64,000 nucleotides of DNA from Camelus bactrianus (Eukaryota; Chordata; Mammalia; Artiodactyla; Camelidae), in NCBI RefSeq assembly GCF_048773025.1, contig NC_133569.1:6200001-6264000 (forward strand). Direction: 5' to 3'. The notes beneath the pieces are model-generated. The model made no database searches, was not told the origin of the DNA, and saw nothing but the letters and a program-made list of their open reading frames with translations. Positions 49,798-62,300 of this stretch are shown piece by piece (the first letter of the stretch is position 1; each line of letters begins with the position of its first letter). The position numbers and the translations under genes are program-made.

Positions 49798-50059
49798 GAT
49801 GAACGAACGTCTCTCCACATGCACTGTTCTGAGAGATAAGTGTGTGTGAAAGCCGTCCTTCACCTAGCTTGTTGGGAACACAAAATTCTCTTCAGTTGCA
49901 AACTCCACTCCATACATATATATGGGGAGGTAATAGCTCCAACTCGGTTTTACAGTGAAAACTGCAGGAACTTCAAACCGACACGAGGAAACAGACTGAG
50001 AAACCAGAGTAAAAGTTTCTCCTGCAACCCGTTCCCTTTGTGCTAGATGAACGAACGTC
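49798..50059 (+). repeat. Satellite monomer bridging two higher-order blocks
   Basis: One 248-bp copy. Its start carries an unusual string, catgcactgttctgag, where others have catgctcagttctgag; this damages the 5-bp dyad. It has aaaattctc and cgacacgagg, so it is C-like with an A-like beginning. The next block starts just to its right. Confidence 0.7.
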
Positions 50060-53000
50060 TCTCCACATGCTCAGTTCTGAGAGATAAGTGTGTGTGAAAA
50101 CCGACCTTCACCTAGCTTGTTAGGAATACAAAGTTTCTCTTCAGTTGCAAACTCCACCCCATACATATATATGCGGAGGTACTAGCTCCAACTCGGTTTT
50201 ATAGTGAAAACTACAGGAACTTCAAACCGGCACTAGGAAACAGACTGAGAATCCAGAGTAAAAGTTTCTCCTGCAACCCGTTCCCTTTGTGCTAGATGAA
50301 CGAACGTCTCTCCACATGCTCAGTTCTGAGAGATAAGAGTGTGTGAAAGCCGTCCTTCACCTAGCTTGTTGGGAACACAAAGTTTCTCTTCAGTTGCAAT
50401 CTCCACTCGATACATATATATGGGGAGGTACTAGCTCCAACTCGGTTTTACAGTGAAAACTGCAGGAACTTCAAACCGGCACTAGGAAACAGACTGCGAT
50501 ACCAGAGTAAAAGTTTCTCCTGCAAACCGTTCCGTTTGTGCTAGATGAACGAACGTCTCTCCACATGCTCAGTTCTGAGAGATAATTGTGTGTGAAAGCC
50601 GTCCTTCACCTAGCTTGTTGGGAACACAAATTTCTCTTCAGTTGCAAACTCCACTCCATACATATATATGGGGAGGTACTAGCTCCAACTCGGTTTTACA
50701 GTGAAAACTGCAGGAACATCAAACCGACACGAGGAAACAGACTGAGAAACCAGAAAAAAGTTTCTCCTGCAACCCGTTCCCTTTGTGCTAGATGAACGAA
50801 CGTCTCTCCACATGCTCAGTTCTGAGAGATAAGTGTGTGTGAAAGCCGACCTTCACCTAGCTTGTTAGGAATACAAAGTTTCTCTTCAGTTGCAAACTCC
50901 AATCCATACATATATATGCGGAGGTACTAGCTCCAACTCGGTTTTATAGTGAAAACTACAGGAACTTCAAACCGGCACTAGGAAACAGACTGAGAAACCA
51001 GAGTAAAAGGTTCTCCTGCAACCCGTTCCCTTTGTGCTAGATGAACGAAAGTCTCTCCACATTCTCAGTTCTGAGAGATAAGTGTGTGTGAAAGCCGTCC
51101 TTCACCTAGCTTGTTGGGAACACAAAGTTTCTCTTCAGTTGCAAACTCCACTCCATACATATATATGGGGAGGAACTAGCTCCAACTCGGTTCTACAGTG
51201 AAAACTGCAGGAACTTCAAACCGGCACTAGGAAACAGACTGAGAAACCAGAGTAAAAGTTTCTCCTGCAACCCGTTCCCTTTGTGCTAGATGAACGAACG
51301 TCTCTCCACAAGCTAAGTTCTGAGAGATAAGTGTGTGTGAAAGCCGACCTTCACCTAGCTTGTTAGGAATACAAAGTTTCGCTTCAGTTGCAAACTCCAC
51401 TCGATACATATATATGGGGAGGTACTAGCTCCAACTCGGTTTTACAGTGAAAACTGCAGGAACTTCAAACCGGCACTAGGAAACAGACTGAGAAACCAGA
51501 GTAAAAGTTTCTCCTGCAACCCGTTCCATTTGTGCTAGATGAATGAACGTCTCTCCACATGCTCAGTTCTGAGAGATAATTGTGTGTGAAAGCCGTCCTT
51601 CACCTAGCTTGTTTGGAACACAAATTTCTCTTCAGTTGCAAACTCCACTCCATACATAAATATGGGGAGGTACTAGCTCCAACTCGGTTTTACAGTGAAA
51701 ACTGCAGGAACTTCAAACCGACACGAGGAAACAGACTGAGAAACCAGAGTAAAAGTTTCTCCTGCAACCCGTTCCCTTTGTGCTAGATGAACGAACGTCT
51801 CTCCACATGCTCAGTTCTGAGAGATAAGTGTGTGTGAAAACCGACCTTCACCTAGCTTGTTAGGAATACAAAGTTTCTCTTCAGTTGCAAATTCCACTCC
51901 ATACATATATATGCGGAGGTACTAGCTCCAACTCGGTTTTATAGTGAAAACTACAGGAACTTCAAACCGGCACTAGGAAACAGACTGAGAAACCAGAGTA
52001 AAAGTTTCTCCTGCAACACGTTCCCTTTGTGCTAGATGAACGAACGTCTCTCCACATGCTCAGTTCTGAGAGATAAGTGTGTGTGAGAGCCGACCTTCAC
52101 CTAGCTTGTTAGGAATACAAAGTTTCTCTTCAGTTGCAAACTCCACTCCATACATATATATGCGGAGGTACTAGCTCCAACTCGGTTTTATAGTGAAAAC
52201 TACAGGAACTTGAAACCGGCACTAGGAAACAGACTGAGAAACCAGAGTAAAAGGTTCTCCTGCAAACCGTTCCCTTTGTGCTAGATGATCGAACGTCTCT
52301 CCACATGCTCAGTTCTGAGAGATAAGTGTGTGTGAAAGCCGTCCTTCACCTAGCTTGTTGGGAACACAAAGTTTCTCTTCAGTTGCATACTCCACTCCAT
52401 ACATATATATGGGGAGGTACTAGCTCCAACTCGGTTCTACAGTGAAAACTGCAGGAACTTCAAACCGGCACTAGGAAACAGACTGAGAAACCAGAGTAAA
52501 AGTTTCTCCTGCAACCCGTTCCCTTTGTGCTAGATGAACGAACGTCTCTCCACATGCTCAGTTCTGAGAGATAAGTGTGTGTGAAAGCCGTCCTTCACCT
52601 AGCTTGTTAGGAATACAAAGTTTCTCTTCAGTTGCAAACACCACTCCATAAATACATATGCGGAGGTACTAGCTCCAACTCGGTTTTATAGTGAAAACTA
52701 CAGGAACTTCAACCGGCACTAGGAAACAGACTGAGAAACCAGAGTAAAAGGTTCTCCTGCAACCCGTTCCCTTTGTGCTAGATGAACGAACGTCTCTCCA
52801 CATGCTCAGTTCTGAGAGATAAGTGTGTGTGAAAGCCGTCCTTCACCTAGCTTGTTGGGAACACAAAGTTTCTCTTCAGTTGCAAACTCCACTCCATACA
52901 TATATATGGGGAGGAACTAGCTCCAAATCGGTTTTACAGTGAAAACTGCTGGAACTTCAAACCGGCACTAGGAAACAGACTGAGAAATCAGAGTAAAAGT

Positions 53001-56000
53001 TTCTCCTGCAACCCGTTCCCTTTGTGCTAGATGAACGAACGTCTCTCCACATGCTCAGTTCTGAGAGATAAGTGTGTGTGAAAGCCGTCCTTCACCTAGC
53101 ATGTTAGGAATACAAAGTTTCTCTTCAGTTGCATACTCCACTCCATACATATATATGCGGAGGTACTAGCTCCAACTCGGTTTTATAGTGAAAACTACAG
53201 GAACTTCAAACCGGCACTAGGAAACAGACTGAGAAACCAGAGTAAAAGGTTCTCCTGCAACCCGTTCCATTTGTGCTAGATGAACGAACGTCTCTCCACA
53301 TGCTCAGTTCTGAGAGATAAGTGTGTGTGAAAGCCGTCCTTCAACTAGCTTGTTGGGAACACAAAGTTTCTCTTCAGTTGCAAACTCCACTCCATACATA
53401 TATATGGGGAGGAACTAGCTCCAACTCGGTTCTACAGTGAAAACTGCAGGAACTTCAAACCGGCACTAGGAAACAGACTGAGAAATCAGAGTAAAAGTTT
53501 CTCCTGCAACCCGTTCCCTTTGTGCTAGATGAACGAACGTCTCTCCACATGCTCAGTTCTGAGAGATAAGTGTGTGTGAAATCCGTCCTTCACCTAGCTT
53601 GTTGGGAACACAAAGTTTCTCTTCAGTTGCAAACTCCACTCCATACATATATATGGGGAGGGACTAGCTCCAAATCGGTTCTACAGTGAAAACTGCAGGA
53701 ACTTCAAACCGGCACTAGGAAACAGTCTGAGAGACCAGAGTAAAAGTTTCTCCTGCAACCCATTCCCTTTGTGCTAGATGAACGAACGTCTCTCCACATG
53801 CTCAGTTCAGATGATAAGTGTGAGTGAAAGCCGTCCTTCACCTAGCTTGTTGGGAACACAAAGTTTCTCTTCAGTTGCAAACTCCACTCCATACATATAT
53901 ATGGGGAGGGACTAGCTCCAACTCGGTTCTACAGTGAAAACTGCAGGAACTTCAAACCGGCACTAGGAAACAGACTGAGAAACCAGAGTAAAAGTTTCTC
54001 ATGCAAACCGTTCCCTTTGTGCTAGATGAACGAACGTCTCTCCACATGCTCAGTTCTGAGAGATAAGTGTGTGTGAAAGCCGACCTTCACCTAGCTTGTT
54101 AGGAATACAAAGTTTCTCTTCAGTTGCAAACTCCACTCCATACATATATATGAGGAGGTACCACCTCCAACTCGGTTTTACAGTGAAAACTGCAGGAACT
54201 TCAAACCGGCACTAGGAAACAGACTGAGAAACCAGAGTAAAAGTTTCTCCTGCAACCCGTTCCCATTGTGCTAAATGAACGAACGTCTCTCCACATGCTC
54301 AGTTCTGAGAGATAAGTGTGTGTGAAAGCCGACCTTCACCTAGCTTGTTAGGAATACAAAGTTTCTCTTCAGTTGCAAACTCCACTCCATACATATATAT
54401 GCGGAGGTACTAGCTCCTACTCGGTATTATAGTGAAAACTACAGGAACTTCAAACCGGCACTAGGAAACAGACTGAGAAACCAGAGTAAAAGTTTCTCCT
54501 GCAACCCGTTCCCTTTGTGCTAGATGAACGAACGTCTCTCCACATGCTCAGTTCTGAGAGATAATTGTGTGTGAAAGCCGTCCTTCACCTAGCTTGTTGG
54601 GAACACAAAGTTTCTCTTCAGTTGCAAACTCCACTCCATACATATATAAGGGGAGTTGTTAGCTCCAACTCTGTTTTACACTGAAAATAGCAGGAACTTC
54701 AAACCGGCACTAGGAAACAGACTGAGAAACCAGAGTAAAAGGTTCTCCTGCAACCCGTTCCATTTGTGCTAGATGAACGAAAGTCTCTCCACATGCTCAG
54801 TTCTGAGAGATAAGTGTGTGTGAAAGCCGTCCTTCACCTAGCTTGTTGGGAACACAAAGTTTCTCTTCAGTTGCAAACTCCACTCCATACATATATATGG
54901 GGAGGAACTAGCTCCAACTCGGTTCTACAGTGAAAACTGCAGGAACTTCAAACCGGCACTAGGAAACAGACTGAGAAATCAGAGTAAAAGTTTCCCCTGC
55001 AACCCGTTCACTTTGTGCTAGATAAACGAACGTCTCTCCACATGCTCAGTTCTGAGAGATAAGTGTGTGTGAAAGCCGTCCTTCACCTAGCTTGTTGGGA
55101 ACACAAAGTTTCTCTTCAGTTGCAAACCCCACTCCATACATATATATGGGGAGGTACTACCTCCAACTCGGTTTTACAGTGAAAACTGCAGGAACTTCAA
55201 ACCGGCACTAGGAAACAGACTGAGAATCCAGAATAAAAGTTTCCCCTGCAACCCTTTCCCTTTGTGCTAGATGAAAGAACGTCTCTCCACATGCTCAGTT
55301 CTGAGAGATAAGTGTGTGTGAAAACCGACCTTCACCTAGCTTGTTAGGAATACAAAGTTTCTCTTCAGTTGCAAACTCCACCCCATACATATATATGCGG
55401 AGGTACTAGCTCCAACTCGGTTTTATAGTGAAAACTACAGGAACTTCAAACCGGCACTAGGAAACAGACTGAGAATCCAGAGTAAAAGTTTCTCCTGCAA
55501 CCCGTTCCCTTTGTGCTAGATGAACGAACGTCTCTCCACATGCTCAGTTCTGAGAGATAAGAGTGTGTGAAAGCCGTCCTTCACCTAGCTTGTTGGGAAC
55601 ACAAAGTTTCTCTTCAGTTGCAATCTCCACTCGATACATATATATGGGGAGGTACTAGCTCCAACTCGGTTTTACAGTGAAAACTGCAGGAACTTCAAAC
55701 CGGCACTAGGAAACAGACTGCGATACCAGAGTAAAAGTTTCTCCTGCAAACCGTTCCGTTTGTGCTAGATGAACGAACGTCTCTCCACATGCTCAGTTCT
55801 GAGAGATAATTGTGTGTGAAAGCCGTCCTTCACCTAGCTTGTTGGGAACACAAATTTCTCTTCAGTTGCAAACTCCACTCCATACATATATATGGGGAGG
55901 TACTAGCTCCAACTCGGTTTTACAGTGAAAACTGCAGGAACATCAAACCGACACGAGGAAACAGACTGAGAAACCAGAAAAAAGTTTCTCCTGCAACCCG

Positions 56001-59000
56001 TTCCCTTTGTGCTAGATGAACGAACGTCTCTCCACATGCTCAGTTCTGAGAGATAAGTGTGTGTGAAAGCCGACCTTCACCTAGCTTGTTAGGAATACAA
56101 AGTTTCTCTTCAGTTGCAAACTCCACTCCATACATATATATGCGGAGGTACTAGCTCCAACTCGGTTTTATAGTGAAAACTACAGGAACTTCAAACCGGC
56201 ACTAGGAAACAGACTGAGAAACCAGAGTAAAAGGTTCTCCTGCAACCCGTTCCCTTTGTGCTAGATGAACGAAAGTCTCTCCACATTCTCAGTTCTGAGA
56301 GATAAGTGTGTGTGAAAGCCGTCCTTCACCTAGCTTGTTGGGAACACAAAGTTTCTCTTCAGTTGCAAACTCCACTCCATACATATATATGGGGAGGAAC
56401 TAGCTCCAACTCGGTTCTACAGTGAAAACAGCAGGAACTTCAAACCGGCACTAGGAAACAGACTGAGAAACCAGAGTAAAAGTTTCCCCTGCAATCCTTT
56501 CCTTTTGTGCTAGATGAACGAACGTCTCTCCACAAGCTAAGTTCTGAGAGATAAGTGTGTGTGAAAGCCGACCTTCACCTAGCTTGTTAGGAATACAAAG
56601 TTTCTCTTCAGTTGCAAACTCCACTCGATACATATATATGGGGAGGTACTAGCTCCAACTCGGTTTTACAGTGAAAACTGCAGGAACTTCAAACCGGCAC
56701 TAGGAAACAGACTGAGAAACCAGAGTAAAAGTTTCTCCTGCAACCCGTTCCATTTGTGCTAGATGAATGAACGTCTCTCCACATGCTCAGTTCTGAGAGA
56801 TAATTGTGTGTGAAAGCCGTCCTTCACCTAGCTTGTTTGGAACACAAATTTCTCTTCAGTTGCAAACTCCACTCCATACATATATATGGGGAGGTACTAG
56901 CTCCAACTCGGTTTTACAGTGAAAACTGCAGGAACTTCAAACCGACACGAGGAAACAGACTGAGAAACCAGAGTAAAAGTTTCTCCTGCAACCCGTTCCC
57001 TTTGTGCTAGATGAACGAACGTCTCTCCACATGCTCAGTTCTTAGAGATAAGTGTGTGTGAAAACCGACCTTCACCTAGCTTGTTAGGAATACAAAGTTT
57101 CTCTTCAGTTGCAAATTCCACTCCATACATATATATGCGGAGGTACTAGCTCCAACTCGGTTTTATAGTGAAAACTACAGGAACTTCAAACCGGCACTAG
57201 GAAACAGACTGAGAAACCAGAGTAAAAGTTTCTCCTGCAACACGTTCCCTTTGTGCTAGATGAACGAACGTCTCTCCACATGCTCAGTTCTGAGAGATAA
57301 GTGTGTGTGAGAGCCGACCTTCACCTAGCTTGTTAGGAATACAAAGTTTCTCTTCAGTTGCAAACTCCACTCCATACATATATATGCGGAGGTACTAGCT
57401 CCAACTCGGTTTTATAGTGAAAACTACAGGAACTTCAAACCGGCACTAGGAAACAGACTGAGAAACCAGAGTAAAAGGTTCTCCTGCAAACCGTTCCCTT
57501 TGAGCTAGATGATCGAACGTCTCTCCACATGCTCAGTTCTGAGAGATAAGTGTGTGTGAAAGCCGTCCTTCACCTAGCTTGTTGGGAACACAAAGTTTCT
57601 CTTCAGTTGCATACTCCACTCCATACATATATATGGGGAGGTACTAGCTCCAACTCGGTTCTACAGTGAAAACTGCAGGAACTTCAAACCGGCACTAGGA
57701 AACAGACTGAGAAACCAGAGTAAAAGTTTCTCCTGCAACCCGTTCCCTTTGTGCTAGATGAACGAACGTCTCTCCACATGCTCAGTTCTGAGAGATAAGT
57801 GTGTGTGAAAGCCGTCCTTCACCTAGCTTGTTAGGAATACAAAGTTTCTCTTCAGTTGCAAACACCACTCCATAAATACATATGCGGAGGTACTAGCTCC
57901 AACTCGGTTTTATAGTGAAAACTACAGGAACTTCAACCGGCACTAGGAAACAGACTGAGAAACCAGAGTAAAAGGTTCTCCTGCAACCCGTTCCCTTTGT
58001 GCTAGATGAACGAACGTCTCTCCACATGCTCAGTTCTGAGAGATAAGTGTGTGTGAAAGCCGTCCTTCACCTAGCTTGTTGGGAACACAAAGTTTCTCTT
58101 CAGTTGCAAACTCCACTCCATACATATATATGGGGAGGAACTAGCTCCAAATCGGTTTTACAGTGAAAACTGCAGGAACTTCAAACCGGCACTAGGAAAC
58201 AGACTGAGAAATCAGAGTAAAAGTTTCTCCTGCAACCCGTTCCTTTTGTGCTAGATGAACGAACGTCTCTCCACATGCTCAGTTCTGAGAGATAAGTGTG
58301 TGTGAAAGCCGTCCTTCACCTAGCATGTTAGGAATACAAAGTTTCTCTTCAGTTGCATACTCCACTCCATACATATATATGCGGAGGTACTAGCTCCAAC
58401 TCGGTTTTATAGTGAAAACTACAGGAACTTCAAACCGGCACTAGGAAACAGACTGAGAAACCAGAGTAAAAGGTTCTCCTGCAACCCGTTCCATTTGTGC
58501 TAGATGAACGAACGTCTCTCCACATGCTCAGTTCTGAGAGATAAGTGTGTGTGAAAGCCGTCCTTCAACTAGCTTGTTGGGAACACAAAGTTTCTCTTCA
58601 GTTGCAAACTCCACTCCATACATATATATGGGGAGGAACTAGCTCCAACTCGGTTCTACAGTGAAAACTGCAGGAACTTCAAACCGGCACTAGGAAACAG
58701 ACTGAGAAATCAGAGTAAAAGTTTCTCCTGCAACCCGTTCCCTTTGTGCTAGATGAACGATCGTCTCTCCACATGCTCAGTTCTGAGAGATAAGTGTGTG
58801 TGAAAGCCGTCCTTCACCTAGCTTGTTGGGAACACAAAGATTCTCTTCAGTTGCAAACTCCACTCCATACATATATATGGGGAGGGACTAGCTCCAACTC
58901 GGTTCTACAGTGAAAACTGCAGGAACTTCAAACCGGCACTAGGAAACAGTCTGAGAGACCAGAGTAAAAGTTTCTCCTGCAACCCATTCCCTTTGTGCTA

Positions 59001-60507
59001 GATGAACGAACGTCTCTCCACATGCTCAGTTCAGAGAGATAAGTGTGAGTGAAAGCCGTCCTTCACCTAGCTTGTTGGGAACACAAAGTTTCTCTTCAGT
59101 TGCAAACTCCACTCCATACATATATATGGGGAGGGACTAGCTCCAACTCGGTTCTACAGTGAAAACTGCAGGAACTTCAAACCGGCACTAGGAAACAGAC
59201 TGAGAAACCAGAGTAAAAGTTTCTCATGCAAACCGTTCCCTTTGTGCTAGATGAACGAACGTCTCTCCACATGCTCAGTTCTGAGAGATAAGTGTGTGTG
59301 AAAGCCGTCCTTCACCTAGCTTGTTAGGAATACAAGTTTCTCTTCAGTTGCAAACTCCACTCCATACATATATATGAGGAGGTACCACCTCCAACTCGGT
59401 TTTACAGTGAAAACTGCAGGAACTTCAAACCGGCACTAGGAAACAGACTGAGAAACCAGAGTAAAAGTTTCTCCTGCAACCCGTTCCCTTTGTGCTAGAT
59501 GAACGAACGTCTCTCCACATGCTCAGTTCTGAGGGATAAGTGTGTGTGAAAGCCGACCTTCACCTAGCTTGTTAGGAATACAAAGTTTCTCTTCAGTTGC
59601 AAACTCCACTCCATACATATATATGCGGAGGTACTAGCTCCTACTCGGTATTATAGTGAAAACTACAGGAACTTCAAACCGGCACTAGGAAACAGACTGA
59701 GAAACCAGAGTAAAAGTTTCTCCTGCAACCCGTTCCCTTTGTGCTAGATGAACGAACGTCTCTCCACATGCTCAGTTCTGAGAGATAATTGTGTGTGAAA
59801 GCCGTCCTTCACCTAGCTTGTTGGGAACACAAAGTTTCTCTTCAGTTGCAAACCCCACTCCATACATATATAAGGGGAGTTGTTAGCTCCAACTCTGTTT
59901 TACACTGAAAATAGCAGGAACTTCAAACCGGCACTAGGAAACAGACTGAGAAACCAGAGTAAAAGTTTCTCCTGCAACCCGTTCCATTTGTGCTAGATGA
60001 ACGAACGTCTCTCCACATGCTCAGTTCTGAGAGATAAGTGTGTGTGAAAGCCGTCCTTCACCTAGCTTGTTGGGAACACAAAGTTTCTCTTCAGTTGCAA
60101 ACTCCACTCCATACATATATATGGGGAGGAACTAGCTCCAACTCGGTTCTACAGTGAAAACTGCAGGAACTTCAAATCGGCACTAGGAAACAGACTGAGA
60201 AATCAGAGTAAAAGTTTCTCCTGCAACCCGTTCACTTTGTGCTAGATAAACGAACGTCTCTCCACATGCTCAGTTCTGAGAGATAAGTGTGTGTGAAAGC
60301 CGTCCTTCACCTAGCTTGTTGGGAACACAAAGTTTCTCTTCAGTTGCAAACCCCACTCCATACATATATATGGGGAGGTACTACCTCCAACTCGGTTTTA
60401 CAGTGAAAACTGCAGGAACTTCAAACCGGCACTAGGAAACAGACTGAGAATCCAGAGTAAAAGTTTCCCCTGCAACCCTTTCCCTTTGTGCTAGATGAAC
60501 GAACGTC
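50060..60507 (+). repeat. Twenty-one-monomer tandem duplication, 5,224 bp x 2
   Basis: The copies 50,060-55,283 and 55,284-60,507 match at an offset of 5,224 bp. Shared rare markers are ctccaccccatac, gataagagtgtg, acattctcag, acaagctaagttc, gtgtgagagcc (52,083/57,307), ataaatacatatgcgg, tagcatgttagg (53,098/58,322), ggggagggactag, gtttctcatgc, gaggaggtaccacctcc, gagttgttagc and tactacctcc (55,155/60,379). I noted around twenty differences, so this pair is older than the 3,227-bp pair. It is the longest repeat unit seen here. Confidence 0.9.
55150..55164. other. Perfect 15-bp palindrome variant ggaggtactacctcc
   Basis: Most monomers have ggaggtactagctcc here, with only 4-bp arms. In this copy a single change makes perfect 7-bp arms around one central base. 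Identical elements are at 35,776-35,790 and 60,374-60,388. A related form with 6-bp arms, ggaggtaccacctcc, is at 54,154-54,168 and 59,378-59,392. Confidence 0.85.
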
Positions 60508-60784
60508 TCTCCACATGCTCAGTTCTGAGAGATAAGTGTGTGTGAAAGCCGTCCTTCACCTAGCTTGTTCTGAACACAAAGTTTCTCTTCAGTTGCATAC
60601 TCCACTCCATACATATATATGGGGAGGAACTAGCTCCAACTCGGTTCTACAGTGAAAACTGCAGGAACTTCAAACCGGCACTAGGAAACAGACTGAGAAA
60701 CCAGAGTATAAGTTTCTCCTGCAACCCGTTCCTTTTGTGCTTGATGAACGAACGTCTCTCCACATGCTCAGTTCTGAGAGATAA

Positions 60785-62300
60785 GTGTGTGTGAGAGCCG
60801 AACTTCACCTAGCTTGTTAGGAATACAAAGTTTCTCTTCAGTTGCAAACTCCACTCCATACATATATATGCGGAGGTACTAGCTCCAACTCGGTTTTATA
60901 GTGAAAAATACAGGAACTTCAAACCGGCACTAGGAAACAGACTGAGAAACCAGAGTAAAAGGTTCTCCTGCAAACCGTTCCCTTTGTGCTAGATGATCGA
61001 ACGTCTCTCCACATGCTCAGTTCTGAGAGATAAGTGTGTGTGAAAGCCGTCCTTCACCTAGCTTGTTGGGAACACAAAGTTTCTCTTCAGTTGCATACTC
61101 CACTCCATACATATATATGGGGAGGAACTAGTTCCAACTCGGTTCTACAGTGAAAACTTCAGGAACTTCAAACCGGCACTAGGAAACAGACTGAGAAACC
61201 AGAGTAAAAGTTTCTCCTGCAACCCGTTCCCTTTGTGCTAGATGAACGAACGTCTCTCCACATGCTCAGTTCTGAGAGATAATTGTGTGTGAAAGCCGTC
61301 CTTCACCTAGCTTGTTAGGAATACAAAGTTTCTCTTCAGTTGCAAACACCACTCCATAAATATATATGCGGAGGTAATAGCTCTAACTCGGTTTTATAGT
61401 GAAAACTACAGGAACTTCAACCGGCACTAGGAAACAGACTGAGAAACCAGAGTAAAAGGTTCTCCTGCAACCCGTTCCCTTTGTGCTAGATGAACGAACG
61501 TCTCTCCACATGCTCAGTTCTGAGAGATAAGTGTGTGTGAAAGCCGTCCTTCACCTAGCTTGTTGGGAACACAAAGTTTCTCTTCAGTTGCAAACTCCAC
61601 TCCATACATATATATGGGGAGGAACTAGCTCCAACTCGGTTTTACAGTGAAAACTGCAGGAACTTCAAACCGGCACTAGGAAACAGACTGAGAAATCAGA
61701 GTAAAAGTTTCTCCTGCAACCCGTTCCCTTTGTGCTAGATGAACGAACGTCTCTCCACATGCTCAGTTCTGAGAGATAAGTGTGTGTGAAAGCCGTCCTT
61801 CACCTAGCATGTTAGGAATACAAAGTTTCTCTTCAGTTGCATACTCCAATCGATACATATATATGCGGAGGTACTAGCTCCAACTCGGTTTTATAGTGAA
61901 AACTACAGGAACTTCAAACCGGCACTAGGAAACAGACTGAGAAACCAGAGTAAAAGGTTCTCCTGCAACCCGTTCCCTTTTTGCTAGATGAACGAACGTC
62001 TCTCCACATGCTCAGTTCTGAGAGATAAGTGTGTGTGAAAGCCGTCCTTCAACTAGCTTGTTGGGAACACAAAGTTTCTCTTCAGTTGCAAACTCCACTC
62101 CATACATATATATGGGGAGGAACTAGCTCCAACTCGGTTCTACAGTGAAAACTGCAGGAACATCAAACCGGCACTAGGAAACAGACTGAGAAATCAGAGT
62201 AAAAGTTTCTCCTGCAACCCGTTCCCTTTGTGCTAGATGAACGAACGTCTCTCCACATGCTCAGTTCTGAGAGATAAGTGTGTGTGAAAGCCGTCCTTCA
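60785..62300 (+). repeat. Partial third copy of the 21-monomer unit
   Basis: This stretch matches about 57,301-58,816 at an offset of 3,484 bp (14 monomers). It shares gtgtgagagcc, gctagatgatcg, the ccactccataaat marker (near 61,349), tagcatgttagg (61,806) and ccttcaactagc. It starts part-way through the unit and stops before the gggactag monomers, so it is about six monomers of a truncated copy. Confidence 0.8.

Noticed and set aside
51227-51409. Reverse-strand open frames (7,705-7,920; 23,527-23,730; 51,227-51,409; 56,451-56,633; 63,407-63,598)
   Set aside because: They are complements of ordinary monomers, occur sporadically, and two of them are the same place in the 5,224-bp duplication.
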